Of a DNA stretch of 64,000 nucleotides, positions 9,064-17,761 are shown piece by piece; the first letter of the stretch is position 1, and each line of letters opens with the position of its first letter. Under the pieces are notes generated by a model, which did not search any database, was not told the origin of the DNA, and worked only from the letters and a program-made list of their open reading frames with translations. Origin of the DNA: Maritalea mobilis. GTDB taxonomy: Bacteria; Pseudomonadota; Alphaproteobacteria; Rhodobacterales; Rhodobacteraceae. Location of the stretch: NCBI RefSeq assembly GCF_019800885.1, contig NZ_JAHVKE010000002.1, positions 620,001-684,000 of the forward strand. The letters run 5' to 3'. The position numbers and the translations under genes are program-made.

Positions 9064-9516
9064 TCACTTTTCATCGGGTACGTCTTCCTCGATCAGGAGG
9101 TCCTCATCGACGCAGCTTCCGTCGACAATGATCGTGCCCGGCGGGCAGGCGTCGCTGAGGGGGTCCTCCTCCATCGGTTCCAGCGGCTCCATGGCGATGG
9201 TTGCACAATCATAGCTGTCAGTGCCGGGGGCGCAGGCCGAGGTGACGTGGCCCTCGACGGTGGGATCGTCACATTCGCCGTCATTGGCGAAGAGGCAGAT
9301 GTTGTCGATGTTCTCGGGCGCCGTGTAATTGGCGCAATCGCTGCTGTCCGTCCCCGGCGCGCAGAGCCCCGAAACCGCCCCGTAGACCGAAGGATCGTCG
9401 CAATCGCCGTCATTCGCCCATTGGCACAGATCGTTCGCGACGGCCGGGGCAGTGCAGATGAAGGCCAGGAAAAGGGCCACGGAAAATGACGTTGGGCGGT
9501 ATTTGGATAGGGCCAT
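9064..9516 (-). CDS. secreted Cys-repeat protein (two ANDGxCDDP repeats)
   Basis: 150 residues from the ATG at 9516, chosen because GAGGAG lies just before it and a signal peptide follows ('VALFLAFICTAPAVA'). The mature part has two tandem repeats of about 40 residues, each with four cysteines in the order C, 'WANDGDCDDP' or 'FANDGECDDP', 'CAPGTDS' and 'DC'. A third Cys-bearing segment ('DACPPGTIIVDGSC') and an acidic tail follow. Such repeats occur in many marine alphaproteobacterial exported proteins; the Asp-rich, disulphide-ready pattern suggests a small calcium-stabilised domain, which is inference. Divergent from the serine protease gene at 9713. Confidence 0.8.
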   Translation of the reverse strand: MALSKYRPTSFSVALFLAFICTAPAVANDLCQWANDGDCDDPSVYGAVSGLCAPGTDSSDCANYTAPENIDNICLFANDGECDDPTVEGHVTSACAPGTDSYDCATIAMEPLEPMEEDPLSDACPPGTIIVDGSCVDEDLLIEEDVPDEK

Positions 9517-9712
9517 TTCGTTCTCCTCTCGCGTGATCAGGGCGCTTGCAGGTCGTGTCCTGAAAAGTCCTGAGCCCAAGCACGAAACATGGCCTTGATT
9601 CGGGTCAAAGGCGGGGGGCTTGGGCTGCCATGGCCGCAACCGCCCTTGGTGCCGTAATTCGGCCCGATTGCATGGGCACCGTCCTTGCCACCCGAATCTG
9701 ACCTGTCCGCGC

Positions 9713-10516
9713 ATGAAATACCTCTCGGTCCTTCTCATGGCGGTCCTTGCTGCGTTTCCGGCACTCGCGCAGCAGGACGGCCCTTTGCATAGCCTGACCA
9801 CCGGCGACGACATCCGGGGGTGGGAAGCGGTCGGTCGTCTGGACACCGGGGTCAGTTTCTGCACCGCGACGTTGATCACACCCGAATTGGTGCTGACCGC
9901 GGCGCATTGCCTGTATCATCCGAGAACCGGTGCCCGACTCAGCGATGATGCGCTTCTGTTTCAGGCCGGCTTGCGAAACGGACGCCCCGAGGCGCTGAGG
10001 GGCGTGCGGGCAAGCCACGTCTCGCCGGGCTATGTCGCGGCCAACCGAACCGAGTTGTCGATGATCGCGCTGGACCTAGCGTTACTTGAACTGGACCTGC
10101 CGTTGCGCACGGGGCGGATTGCACCCATCCCGTCGGGCAGGGGGGCTATGCCGCGCACGGAGGTGACCGTGGTTTCCTACGGCCAGGATCGCGAGGCCTT
10201 CGCTTCCATCGAGGAGGGGTGCGAAATCCTCATGCGGCGCGACAGCGTGCGGTCGCTTTCCTGTCGCGTCGACCAGGGCAGTTCCGGTGCGCCGGTCATG
10301 CGGATGACGGTCGATGGACCCGAGATCATCGCGGTCATGGCGGCCAGCGGGCGGGACAGTGCGGGTGGCGCGATGTCCCTGGCTGTCGCGTTGGAGGGCC
10401 GGTTGGACGACCTGATGGCCATGCAGGGTGGCCACGCATCCGGCGGGGCCGTCACGATCATCCGCCCCGGCGCGACCGGTCGCGGGCGCTTGGAAGGCCA
10501 TTTCATCCGCCCCTGA
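9713..10516 (+). CDS. secreted trypsin-like serine protease
   Basis: 267 residues from the ATG at 9713, where a clear signal peptide begins ('MKYLSVLLMAVLAAFPALAQ'). A frame extension upstream to 9620 lacks a signal and is rejected. The S1 catalytic triad is complete: His in 'LVLTAAHCLY', Asp in 'LDLALLELDLP', Ser in 'VDQGSSGAPVMR'. The fold is the V8/trypsin type without a PDZ domain, so it is a plain periplasmic or exported protease rather than a DegP chaperone. Substrate unknown. It precedes the hsp20 gene but the latter has its own promoter. Confidence 0.85.
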   Translation: MKYLSVLLMAVLAAFPALAQQDGPLHSLTTGDDIRGWEAVGRLDTGVSFCTATLITPELVLTAAHCLYHPRTGARLSDDALLFQAGLRNGRPEALRGVRASHVSPGYVAANRTELSMIALDLALLELDLPLRTGRIAPIPSGRGAMPRTEVTVVSYGQDREAFASIEEGCEILMRRDSVRSLSCRVDQGSSGAPVMRMTVDGPEIIAVMAASGRDSAGGAMSLAVALEGRLDDLMAMQGGHASGGAVTIIRPGATGRGRLEGHFIRP

Positions 10517-10533
10517 TCCGATATGGCAACGGG

Positions 10534-10562
10534 CTTGAAACCCGTCCGCCACGATCCCAAAT
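10534..10562 (+). promoter_or_regulatory. RpoH (sigma-32) heat-shock promoter of hsp20
   Basis: CTTGAAA at 10534-10540, then 15 bases, then CCCAAAT at 10556-10562. This closely follows the sigma-32 pattern (CTTGAAA, 13-17 bases, CCCNATNT). Transcription would start near 10570, giving a leader of about 95 bases before the Hsp20 start codon. Confidence 0.75.
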
Positions 10563-10570
10563 TTTGCGTA

Positions 10571-10664
10571 TGCCGACGCCAATGACGGGTCGGCGTATCG
10601 TTCAGGCAGCGCCCGGGTTCGGGGCTGTCGCCCACATAAGTTGTCGCTCAATGGAGGATGACCC
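10571..10664 (+). ncRNA. ROSE-like RNA thermometer in hsp20 leader
   Basis: The leader begins with a strong hairpin (GCCGAC in 10572-10577 pairing with GTCGGC near 10589-10594) and ends with UCGCU at 10644-10648 placed just before the Shine-Dalgarno GGAGG (10653-10657). In ROSE elements a U(U/C)GCU motif pairs imperfectly, including a G-G pair, with the ribosome site and melts on heating. CUC (10647-10649) can pair with GAG (10654-10656) with a G facing G next to it. The assignment is from motif and context; no covariance was tested. Confidence 0.6.
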
Positions 10665-11138
10665 ATGCGAAACTACGATCTTTCGCCGCTTTACCGTGCC
10701 ACTGTCGGCTTTGACCGGATGGCCGACCTGCTCGACCGCGTGATGACGCAAGACACCGCGGCCAGCACCTACCCGCCCTACAACATCGAGAAGACCGCCG
10801 AAGATGCCTATCGCATCTCGATCGCCGTGGCCGGCTTCACCGAGGCCGAGTTGAGCGTCGAACAGCGCGAGACCGAACTGGTGATCGCCGCGCGCAAGGC
10901 CAAGGACGAGCAGCCGCGCACCTTCCTGCATCGCGGGATCGCGACGCGCGCGTTCGAAAAGCGCTTCCAACTGGCCGACCATGTCCGCGTGACCGGTGCG
11001 ACCCACGAGAACGGCATGCTTCATGTCGATCTCGTTCGCGAAGTGCCCGAAGCCCTGAAGCCGCGCCAGATCGAGATCACCTCGTCGCGTCCGGCGGCCA
11101 TCGAGGCCGAGAAGGCTGCCGATACCGAAACCGCCTGA
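10665..11138 (+). CDS. Hsp20/alpha-crystallin small heat-shock protein
   Basis: 157 residues. The alpha-crystallin domain spans about residues 35-135, with 'YRISIAVAGFTEAELSV' and 'ELVIAARKA', and the late motif 'HENGMLHVDLVREVPE'. The N-terminus 'MRNYDLSPLYRATVGFDRM' is that of the IbpA class. It is an ATP-independent holdase that keeps unfolding proteins soluble in the cytoplasm. It has a strong GGAGG seven bases upstream, a sigma-32 promoter and a ROSE-like leader, so it should be induced by heat at both levels. The acidic tail beyond the IEI motif ('RQIEITS') is slightly long. Confidence 0.93.
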   Translation: MRNYDLSPLYRATVGFDRMADLLDRVMTQDTAASTYPPYNIEKTAEDAYRISIAVAGFTEAELSVEQRETELVIAARKAKDEQPRTFLHRGIATRAFEKRFQLADHVRVTGATHENGMLHVDLVREVPEALKPRQIEITSSRPAAIEAEKAADTETA

Positions 11139-11162
11139 TCGCGTGTTGCGAGACTGTTGCGA

Positions 11163-11189
11163 GGGCGGCCCGATCGGGCCGCCCTTTTT
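11163..11189 (+). terminator. rho-independent terminator of hsp20
   Basis: A 9-bp perfect stem, GGGCGGCCC (11163-11171) with GGGCCGCCC (11176-11184), loop GATC, then TTTTT. It ends 3 bases before the stop of the convergent MFS gene. Confidence 0.9.
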
Positions 11190-11192
11190 GCG

Positions 11193-12371
11193 TCAGGGGG
11201 CCACGCGCAGGCGGCGCAGGCTGAACACCCCGGCAAGCGGGGCCAGGACGCACAGCGCGATCACTGCGCCATAGCCCGCGAGATCGACCAGGATCGCCCC
11301 GAGCCCCGGCGCCAAGGCGAAGGAAAAAAGCGACAGGCGCGCGACCGCCCCCGCGCTTTCGCCGAAACCGGCGTCGCCCATGACGTCGCGGGTCACGACC
11401 GGGCGCAGGATGCTGATGACGCCATAGCCAAGGCCTTGTCCGACCGCGAAGGCGAGGACCAGCCAGGGAAACGCTGCCGCCCCGGCCAAGGCCAAGGACG
11501 CCAAGGCCAGCATGATGAAGGCTGCTTGCGACAGGTGCCGCGCCTGCACGCGCGCGCCTGCCGGTGTCAGGATGATACGCCCGGACACCTGCGCCGGACC
11601 GATGAGAGAGGCCGCCAGGATCGCCATCGCATCCACCACGCCAAGCGATGCCATAAGCGGCAAAAGGTGGCTGAGCAGAATACCGGTGCCAAGTGCGCCG
11701 AACGCGAAACCGATCCCGAGCGGCCAGAACTCTGCCCGGGCGAACGGGCTGCGGCCCTTGCTTTTTGTCTGCGCTGGCGGGACCGGCGTCCGGTCGCGGG
11801 CCTCGGCCTCCAGCCGGCGGGCGGCGAATGTGGCGAGCGGAATGTTCAGGATCAGCACGAGGCCAGCCAGCACCCAAACGGCAGCGCGCCAGCCTGCGGC
11901 CTCGGTCACGGCAGCGGTCAAAGGGTAGGCGATGGTCGAGGCGAAACCCGCCACCAGCGTGATGGCGGTGATCGCCTGCCGGGCCGACGCGCCGCGCGCC
12001 CGTGTCACGATGGCAAAGCAGGCATCGTAAAGCGTGAAGCCCATCATCACCCCCAGCCACGCCCAGACCGCGTAGAACCCCCAGAGGCCCTGAACCTGTG
12101 TAAGCGCAACAAGGCCAACCACAGCACCCACCGCGCCAATCGGAAACCCACGGGGCGCAAAGCCCCGGTCGATCAGGCGACCGACGGACGGCGCCGCCAG
12201 CCCTTGCAACGCCAGCGCGACGCTGAAGGCCCCCATGGCCGCCGTCGCAGACCAGCCGAAATCCTGCTGCCAGTGCAGAACAAGCGCGGGAAAGCTGTAG
12301 AAGATTGCCGCCCAGATCAGGGTTTGCGCGAGCATGAACGCAAGGATGGGCGGATCGCGCAGAACGCTCAT
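11193..12371 (-). CDS. MFS transporter
   Basis: 392 residues with about 12 hydrophobic helices. The start 'MSVLRDPPILAFMLAQTLIW' has the short cytoplasmic N-terminus usual in the family. Charged loop 'AAPSVGRLIDRGFAPRG' between helices 2 and 3 matches the MFS motif A position (G..aDr.G). A central loop rich in basic residues ('RRLEAEARDRTP' to 'KSKGRSPF') separates the two six-helix halves. Substrate cannot be read from sequence. It begins 18 bases after the upstream unassigned gene, so they likely share a transcript. Confidence 0.85.
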   Translation of the reverse strand: MSVLRDPPILAFMLAQTLIWAAIFYSFPALVLHWQQDFGWSATAAMGAFSVALALQGLAAPSVGRLIDRGFAPRGFPIGAVGAVVGLVALTQVQGLWGFYAVWAWLGVMMGFTLYDACFAIVTRARGASARQAITAITLVAGFASTIAYPLTAAVTEAAGWRAAVWVLAGLVLILNIPLATFAARRLEAEARDRTPVPPAQTKSKGRSPFARAEFWPLGIGFAFGALGTGILLSHLLPLMASLGVVDAMAILAASLIGPAQVSGRIILTPAGARVQARHLSQAAFIMLALASLALAGAAAFPWLVLAFAVGQGLGYGVISILRPVVTRDVMGDAGFGESAGAVARLSLFSFALAPGLGAILVDLAGYGAVIALCVLAPLAGVFSLRRLRVAP

Positions 12372-12389
12372 GGGATCAGGCGCAAGGGC

Positions 12390-13262
12390 TCAGAACCATT
12401 GCCCCGGTTCCATCAGCCCCAGTTCCATCAGTTGCAGCGACGACCAGTGAAACGGTACCGATTTGTGCCATCTGAAATCCGAGATGTCGTAGCGCGAACC
12501 GGGGTTCGTGCGCAGTGCCTTCGCCACCCGGAACGAACAGATCGCCGCCGACAGAGAGTTGTGCCACGGACAGGTGTAGGTGTTCATTTCCTCGTCGCTC
12601 AGCGTGTGATCGTCGCGCAGGTGAACCCCTGGCTGGGCCTGGAACAGGCCGACACGGTCGATCTTGCGCTTGGGCTGGGCGACGTGTTCCTCGAACCGCC
12701 ATCTCAGGCCGCCGTAGAAGTCCAATTGCCGCTCCATCACGTCGCCGGCGGCGTTCTTTCGCGTTTGGGCGTAGTAGCCCGAACCGTCCAGCATCGCAGT
12801 GTCCAGGGATACGGCATCGGGATGCATGTTGAGGTCGGGCGCATAGAGGTCGATCACATAGGTCAGGATCGCGCTGCGGCGTTCCTCCATCACCCAGGTT
12901 GTCATCTCGCCGACGGTGCGATCCTCGCAGAACGGGTAGAAAAGGTATTCGCCGTTGAAACAGTAATGCACCCATTCACCCGGCACCTTCTCGGCCAGGG
13001 CGTTCACAGCCTTGGTCACGGCGCCGGGTTGGCGGGACGGATGGCGGATGATGTGACGTGTCTTCTCGGCGCCGGCCGGGGGTGGCGGCACGTCCAGTCC
13101 CGCGGGGGCCAGCACGAATATCGCCTTGAAGCCAAGGCTCTGTACGTGATCGAGGGTCGAGGCCAGTTCGACCCTGTCCTCGGCAATGACGAGGGCGAAG
13201 GGCCCTTTGCCGTATTGCCCCTTGGGGGCTGCCTTGAACTGATCCAGCGTGTCGAAATCCAT
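12390..13262 (-). CDS. conserved protein, possible glycosyltransferase-like
   Basis: 290 residues from the ATG at 13262 ('[10 protein letters not shown]'). The open frame runs to 13430, but that would overlap the miaB promoter area and the extra part is of low quality. The pattern '[32 protein letters not shown]' and '[19 protein letters not shown]' recalls GT-A glycosyltransferases of the Glyco_tranf_2_4 type, where an acidic motif sits at the 'FNGEYLFYP' place; here the usual DxDE is replaced by NGE, so activity is doubtful. No signal peptide or membrane helix. Divergent from miaB. Family assignment is tentative. Confidence 0.6.
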   Translation of the reverse strand: MDFDTLDQFKAAPKGQYGKGPFALVIAEDRVELASTLDHVQSLGFKAIFVLAPAGLDVPPPPAGAEKTRHIIRHPSRQPGAVTKAVNALAEKVPGEWVHYCFNGEYLFYPFCEDRTVGEMTTWVMEERRSAILTYVIDLYAPDLNMHPDAVSLDTAMLDGSGYYAQTRKNAAGDVMERQLDFYGGLRWRFEEHVAQPKRKIDRVGLFQAQPGVHLRDDHTLSDEEMNTYTCPWHNSLSAAICSFRVAKALRTNPGSRYDISDFRWHKSVPFHWSSLQLMELGLMEPGQWF

Positions 13263-13435
13263 GCCTGCCTGATCCGTGTCTGCCCCGCCCGCGCTGGCCT
13301 GCGCGGTTTTGCGCAGATTGGCCCCGGGCGCGCCGATTTGCAATCGCTCAACCGGGTGTGAGGGCAGGGGCGTTGATAGCCTTGCCCCCATGCGATACAT
13401 GCCGCGGGTCAAAGAATGCTTACGGAACACGCGCC

Positions 13436-14761
13436 ATGACCGGGACGAAGAAACTCTACGTCAAGACCTACGGCTGCCAGATGAATGTCTACGACAGCGA
13501 GCGCATGGCCGAGGCCCTGGGCGCGCAGGGCTACGAGCAGGTGGAGAGCCCCGAGGGCGCGGACATGATCCTGCTGAACACCTGCCACATCCGCGAGAAG
13601 GCCGCGGAAAAGGTCTATTCCGAGTTGGGCCGGTTCAAGCCGCTGCGCGAGGCGAACCCCGATCTGAAGATCGGGGTGGCGGGTTGCGTCGCGCAGGCCG
13701 AGGGCGAGGAGATCATGCGCCGCCAGCCGATGGTCGATCTGGTCGTGGGGCCGCAGACCTATCACCGCCTGCCGTCGATGATGGAAGCGCTCGGGCGTGG
13801 GGAAAAGGCGCTCGACACCGAGTTTCCCGAGGAAGACAAGTTCGCCCATCTCCCCAAGGCGCGTCTGCCCAAGCGTGGGCCGACCGCCTTCCTGACCGTG
13901 CAGGAAGGGTGTGACAAGTTCTGTTCCTTCTGCGTGGTGCCCTATACGCGCGGGGCCGAGGTCAGCCGCCCGGCCGACCGCCTGCTGCGCGAGGCGCGTG
14001 AACTGGTCGAACGGGGCGTGCGCGAGATCACGTTACTCGGGCAGAACGTGAACGCCTATCATGGCGCAGGCCCGGATGGCGGGGAATGGGGCCTTGCACG
14101 TCTGATCCGCGAGATGGCGCAGATCGACGGGCTGGATCGCATCCGCTTCACCACCTCGCACCCCAACGACATGGAGGACGACCTGATCGCCGCCCATGGC
14201 GATTGCGACAAGCTGATGCCTTATCTGCATCTGCCGGTTCAGGCGGGGTCGGACAAGGTCCTGAAGGCGATGAACCGCAAGCACACGGCCGAGCAATACA
14301 TCCGCCTGATCGAGCGTATTCGCGCGGTGCGGCCCGATCTGCACCTGTCGGGCGATTTCATCGTCGGTTTCCCGGGCGAAACGGAAGAGGATTTCCAGGC
14401 CACGCTCGATCTGGTCGAGACCGTGGGCTACGGCACGGCCTATTCCTTCAAGTATTCCGCGCGCCCCGGCACGCCCGCCGCCGAACGCGCGATGGTCGAT
14501 GCAGCCGAAGCCGACGACCGGCTGCAAAGGCTGCAAGCCCTGATCACCAAGCAGCAGCGTGCGACCCAGGACGCGATGGTGGGGCGCACGGTGTCGGTTC
14601 TGTTCGAGAAACCGGGCCGCATGCCTGGCCAGATGGTCGGCAAGTCGGAATACCTCCACGCGGTGCATGTGGACGGACCCGAGGGCCTTGCCGGGCAGAT
14701 CGCCAGGGTCGAGATCGTGGAGAGCCGCCCGAATTCCCTGTCCGGTCGTCTGCTCGGCTGA
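13436..14761 (+). CDS. miaB: tRNA-2-methylthio-N6-dimethylallyladenosine synthase MiaB
   Basis: 441 residues from the ATG at 13436, giving the family start '[20 protein letters not shown]'. The N-terminal UPF0004 domain has its three cluster cysteines in 'YGCQMN', 'NTCHIREKA' and 'AGCVAQAEG'. The radical SAM CxxxCxxC is '[17 protein letters not shown]' near residue 155. A TRAM domain ends the protein ('[21 protein letters not shown]'). It methylthiolates i6A37 of tRNAs that read codons beginning with U. It heads the miaB-phoH-ybeY-corC-lnt series, here split by three small minus/plus genes. Confidence 0.97.
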   Translation: MTGTKKLYVKTYGCQMNVYDSERMAEALGAQGYEQVESPEGADMILLNTCHIREKAAEKVYSELGRFKPLREANPDLKIGVAGCVAQAEGEEIMRRQPMVDLVVGPQTYHRLPSMMEALGRGEKALDTEFPEEDKFAHLPKARLPKRGPTAFLTVQEGCDKFCSFCVVPYTRGAEVSRPADRLLREARELVERGVREITLLGQNVNAYHGAGPDGGEWGLARLIREMAQIDGLDRIRFTTSHPNDMEDDLIAAHGDCDKLMPYLHLPVQAGSDKVLKAMNRKHTAEQYIRLIERIRAVRPDLHLSGDFIVGFPGETEEDFQATLDLVETVGYGTAYSFKYSARPGTPAAERAMVDAAEADDRLQRLQALITKQQRATQDAMVGRTVSVLFEKPGRMPGQMVGKSEYLHAVHVDGPEGLAGQIARVEIVESRPNSLSGRLLG

Positions 14762-14767
14762 GTCCGA

Positions 14768-15100
14768 TCAACGGCGGCCCGGCGGGCTTTGCGCGATGAT
14801 CTGGTTCAGGACGGCGATCATGCCGTCGGGGTTATGCACCGTCGACGGGTCGCGGCAGACCCGCTCGCCGATGGCGTGGGCCTCGGGCAGCGTGTAGCCC
14901 GCGGCGACCAGGCTGTCGGTGAATTGCGGGTTCGGTCGATCCCAGATCACGTCATCCCATGGCCCACGATAGCAGCTGATCGTGATGACCTGCCGTTGCG
15001 CCTGCACGTTGTAGGCGTGATCCTGTGCAACGGCGGATGGAACGGGGCCCAGAAGGCCGGCGGCGCATATGGCCGCGAACAGTGGTGTCTTGTACGTCAT
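14768..15100 (-). CDS. small secreted protein, function unknown
   Basis: 110 residues from the ATG at 15100, preceded by GGGGGAAG. Signal peptide 'AAICAAGLLGPVPSAVAQ'. The mature part has two cysteines ('ISCYRGPWDDVIWD' and 'ERVCRDP') that could form one disulphide, and a 'TLPEAHAIGERVCRD' segment. Longer readings of the frame upstream lack a signal. Convergent with miaB, 6 bases between stops. Related short proteins occur in Rhodobacterales, but I know no function. Confidence 0.75.
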   Translation of the reverse strand: MTYKTPLFAAICAAGLLGPVPSAVAQDHAYNVQAQRQVITISCYRGPWDDVIWDRPNPQFTDSLVAAGYTLPEAHAIGERVCRDPSTVHNPDGMIAVLNQIIAQSPPGRR

Positions 15101-15560
15101 TGTCTTCCCCCAGTTGGCAGTCATCAGGGGCTGCGCCACGGCCTGACTGGGGCCGCGCGCGACTCCCTCAAGCCCGCGACCGTTCGACCATATCACGAAG
15201 CGCCACCGCGCAAGGTGTTTGCCCCCAAGATTCGACATACGCGGAAACAATCGCGGGCCCGCCGGCGCTTGGTTGCTTTCGCTGGCACAAAGGACAGGCC
15301 AAAGGGCCTCCGAAGCGGGTCTTGGTCCGACTTGGCGCAACCGAGTCTCGTCGCAGATCGGACTCGTGGGGATAATTCACAGCATATTGCCGCAACAGTG
15401 CTCGAATCACCCATATGCTGTTTCCGAGGCGGCAACAGGGCAGGCCAGATTCCCCTTCCTTTGTGGATGAAAGATGCTATCGTCAAGAAATCAAAGGCGT
15501 TTTCTTGAACGGCTGCCAACGTTTCGAAAGCGCATACCGGTTTGAATGGGGGATGTTTGT
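15101..15560. other. 460-base spacer with nested inverted repeats
   Basis: No convincing gene: the short open frames lack ribosome sites and protein-like composition. An inverted repeat CAGCATAT (15380-15387) with ATATGCTG (15413-15420) is nested with TTGCCGC (15387-15393) and GCGGCAA (15429-15435). The right part is AT-richer than its surroundings and probably holds the promoter of the OmpA-family gene. Confidence 0.5.
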
Positions 15561-16136
15561 GTGATTGCCATAGTTTCACGCGCGATCGCGCGCGGTGTCG
15601 GCCTCTGCGCCGTCGTGGCCAGCGCCTGGATCGCGACCGCGGACAGGGCCGCGGCGCAGGATACTGTCATCGTGACCGGACGGGTTGAGCCGGGCCTCTG
15701 GGTTGATCCCGACGGCTGCCTGCACTGGGTCGCCGATGGGGGTGTCGAAGGATACATGGAGGGCCGGGTGAACCCCGAGACCGGGATGCCGGTCTGCCTC
15801 GATGTGAACACCTGCGCCGTGTCCAACTCGGACGTGCTGTTCCACACCGACAGCGCGCGCCTGACCACTTCGGGCCGCGAGCAGCTGCGCCAGTTCTTCT
15901 CGTCGGCGGGGGCCTTTGCCTACGCGATCTACGGTCATACCGACAGCCGTGCCTCGGACGAATACAACATGCGCCTCAGCCAGCGCCGCGCCGCCGCTGT
16001 CGCCAACGTCGCCCGGTCGGTCGGCGCCCGCGTCGCCCGCGAGATCGGTTACGGTGAGCGCCGCCCGGTTGCGCCCAATGACAGCGCCGCGAACATGCAG
16101 CGCAACCGTCGCGTCGAAATCGTGTGCTACAGGTGA
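15561..16136 (+). CDS. OmpA-family periplasmic protein with DPDGC module
   Basis: 191 residues from the GTG at 15561, chosen because GGGGGA lies 7 bases before it; an in-frame ATG at 15546 has no ribosome site. Signal peptide ending 'ATADRAAAQ'. Residues about 40-77 form a small Cys module ('WVDPDGCLHWVADGG' to 'MPVCLD'). Residues about 85-190 are an OmpA peptidoglycan-binding domain: 'VLFHTDSARLTTSGREQL', 'IYGHTDSRASDEYNMRLSQ' and 'NRRVEIVCYR'. It likely tethers the outer membrane or a partner to peptidoglycan. No beta-barrel precedes the domain. The next gene, 5 bases downstream, repeats the Cys module. Confidence 0.88.
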   Translation: MIAIVSRAIARGVGLCAVVASAWIATADRAAAQDTVIVTGRVEPGLWVDPDGCLHWVADGGVEGYMEGRVNPETGMPVCLDVNTCAVSNSDVLFHTDSARLTTSGREQLRQFFSSAGAFAYAIYGHTDSRASDEYNMRLSQRRAAAVANVARSVGARVAREIGYGERRPVAPNDSAANMQRNRRVEIVCYR

Positions 16137-16141
16137 CCGCC

Positions 16142-16477
16142 ATGACCAGTAAACTCTCTCTTCGGGGGGCTGTCGCCCTTGCCATTTCCGCGTTCGCGCT
16201 GACCGCCTGCCAAAGCTCGGACGATGCCCGTCTGATCGCCATCGGCGAAGATACCGGGTTCGACTCGGGCAGCCTCAGTCAGCTTGAGGCCGGCATCTAT
16301 ATCGATCCCGATGGCTGCCACATCTGGATGATCGACGATGGCCTCGAAGGCTATTGGTCGCGTCGCCTCGACCCGGTGTCGGGTCTGCCGGTCTGCACGG
16401 ATATCGCGCCGCCGAACTACGTCGTCGGCGACATCAGCCGCAATCCGGGCATTCCGGACTTCACTCCCGGCTTCTGA
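16142..16477 (+). CDS. small lipoprotein with DPDGC module
   Basis: 111 residues. A lipoprotein signal with lipobox 'LTAC' at about residues 20-23 should anchor it in the outer membrane. The mature part repeats the module of the preceding OmpA protein: 'YIDPDGCHIWMIDDGLEGY' and 'GLPVCTD', with roughly half its residues identical. The C-terminus is Pro/Gly rich. Co-transcribed with the OmpA gene (5-base gap) and followed by a strong terminator, so the pair is a two-gene operon probably working together at the cell envelope. Confidence 0.82.
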   Translation: MTSKLSLRGAVALAISAFALTACQSSDDARLIAIGEDTGFDSGSLSQLEAGIYIDPDGCHIWMIDDGLEGYWSRRLDPVSGLPVCTDIAPPNYVVGDISRNPGIPDFTPGF

Positions 16478-16498
16478 AGGCAAACGAAAATTTTCCTC

Positions 16499-16529
16499 GG
16501 CGGGCGCGTTTTGCGCCCGCCTTTGTTTT
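16499..16529 (+). terminator. rho-independent terminator of the OmpA/lipoprotein operon
   Basis: GGCGGGCGC (16499-16507) pairs with GCGCCCGCC (16513-16521), loop of five, followed by TTTGTTTT. Confidence 0.92.
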
Positions 16530-16656
16530 GGGCAAGGTCCGGCGCCTGACACACAGGATAAAGAAAATTTCGTGACATCCCACACAACAGGTTGCGTTCG
16601 AGGCGGGGCGCGGTCACTCTGATCCCAGTCGGAACCCTCAAGATGGGAGATCCCGT

Positions 16657-17664
16657 TTGGCGACCACCACGCTGCCGCAGCCCGCTGCCGAGCCGCCCGT
16701 CGAACGACTGCTGGAATTTCCGGACAATCGCCTATTGATCGAATTATGCGGCGAGTTTGATCGCAACCTCGCGCAAATCGAGCATCTCCTTTCCGTGCAT
16801 ATCCTGCGCCGGGGCAACGAACTGGCCCTGCTGGGAGAGGCGCGAGAGGAAGCGGCCGGCGTTCTGGAGCGCCTCTATGCGCGGCTGGAATCGGGCAAAT
16901 CGGTCGAACCCGGCGATATCGACGCCATGGTGCGCCTTGGCGATTCCGCCGAGGAGACCGGTGCGCGCGACGGCGACCAGATGGAGATGTTCGGCGCCGG
17001 GCCACTGGAAATCGGCACGCGCAAGAAAACGATCGAGCCGCGCACGCGCGCGCAGCAGGACTATGTCCGCAACCTCTACCAGAACGAGCTGGCCTTCGGG
17101 ATCGGTCCTGCCGGCACCGGCAAGACCTATCTCGCCGTGGCGGTCGCCGTGAACCAGATGATCAACGGCCATGTCGATCGCATCATCCTGTCGCGCCCGG
17201 CGGTTGAGGCCGGTGAGCGCCTTGGCTTTCTGCCTGGCGACATGAAGGACAAGGTCGACCCCTACATGCAGCCGCTCTACGACGCGCTGAACGATTTCCT
17301 GCCCGCCAAGCAACTGGGCAAATTGATCGAGGAAAAGACGATCGAGATCGCGCCGCTGGCCTTCATGCGCGGACGGACCCTGTCAAACGCCTATGTCGTG
17401 CTTGACGAGGCGCAGAACGCCTCGACCATGCAGATGAAGATGTTCCTGACCCGGCTGGGGCAGGGCAGCCGCATGGTCATCACCGGCGACCGAAGCCAGG
17501 TGGACCTGCCCCGCGGGCAACTCAGCGGTCTTGTTCAGGCGGAGCGGATTCTCGGCGGGATCGAAGGCATCAGCTTCAACTACTTCACCGCAAAGGATGT
17601 CGTGCGTCACCCGATGGTCGCCAAGATCATCGAGGCCTATGACGAGAAAGCCGAGGACACGTAA
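16657..17664 (+). CDS. PhoH-like ATPase
   Basis: 335 residues from a TTG at 16657, with GGGAGA about 7 bases upstream; a nearby ATG at 16643 is out of frame. N-terminal KH-like region ('LIELCGEFDRNLAQIEHLL'), then the PhoH ATPase domain with Walker A 'GIGPAGTGKTYLA' near residue 147 and Walker B 'YVVLDEAQN' near 247. PhoH-like proteins of this cluster (YbeZ) work with YbeY in ribosome and RNA quality control. ybeY follows after 97 bases. Despite the name it has no proven link to phosphate regulation. Confidence 0.93.
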   Translation: MATTTLPQPAAEPPVERLLEFPDNRLLIELCGEFDRNLAQIEHLLSVHILRRGNELALLGEAREEAAGVLERLYARLESGKSVEPGDIDAMVRLGDSAEETGARDGDQMEMFGAGPLEIGTRKKTIEPRTRAQQDYVRNLYQNELAFGIGPAGTGKTYLAVAVAVNQMINGHVDRIILSRPAVEAGERLGFLPGDMKDKVDPYMQPLYDALNDFLPAKQLGKLIEEKTIEIAPLAFMRGRTLSNAYVVLDEAQNASTMQMKMFLTRLGQGSRMVITGDRSQVDLPRGQLSGLVQAERILGGIEGISFNYFTAKDVVRHPMVAKIIEAYDEKAEDT

Positions 17665-17761
17665 AGGGCGCCCTCCGGTTTGCTGGACCGGCACGCGCGG
17701 GGTGTGAAGCTGCCGCAGTACTGACTGGCGCGCCTGCGCGGCGTGGTGCTATGGGGCGCCC

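Noticed and set aside
13263-13430. N-terminal extension of the 12390-13262 gene to 13430
   Set aside because: The added residues are not protein-like and would cover the region needed for the miaB promoter.
16643-16657. ATG at 16643 as start of the PhoH-like gene
   Set aside because: It is out of frame with the ATPase; the TTG at 16657 is in frame with a suitable GGGAGA before it.
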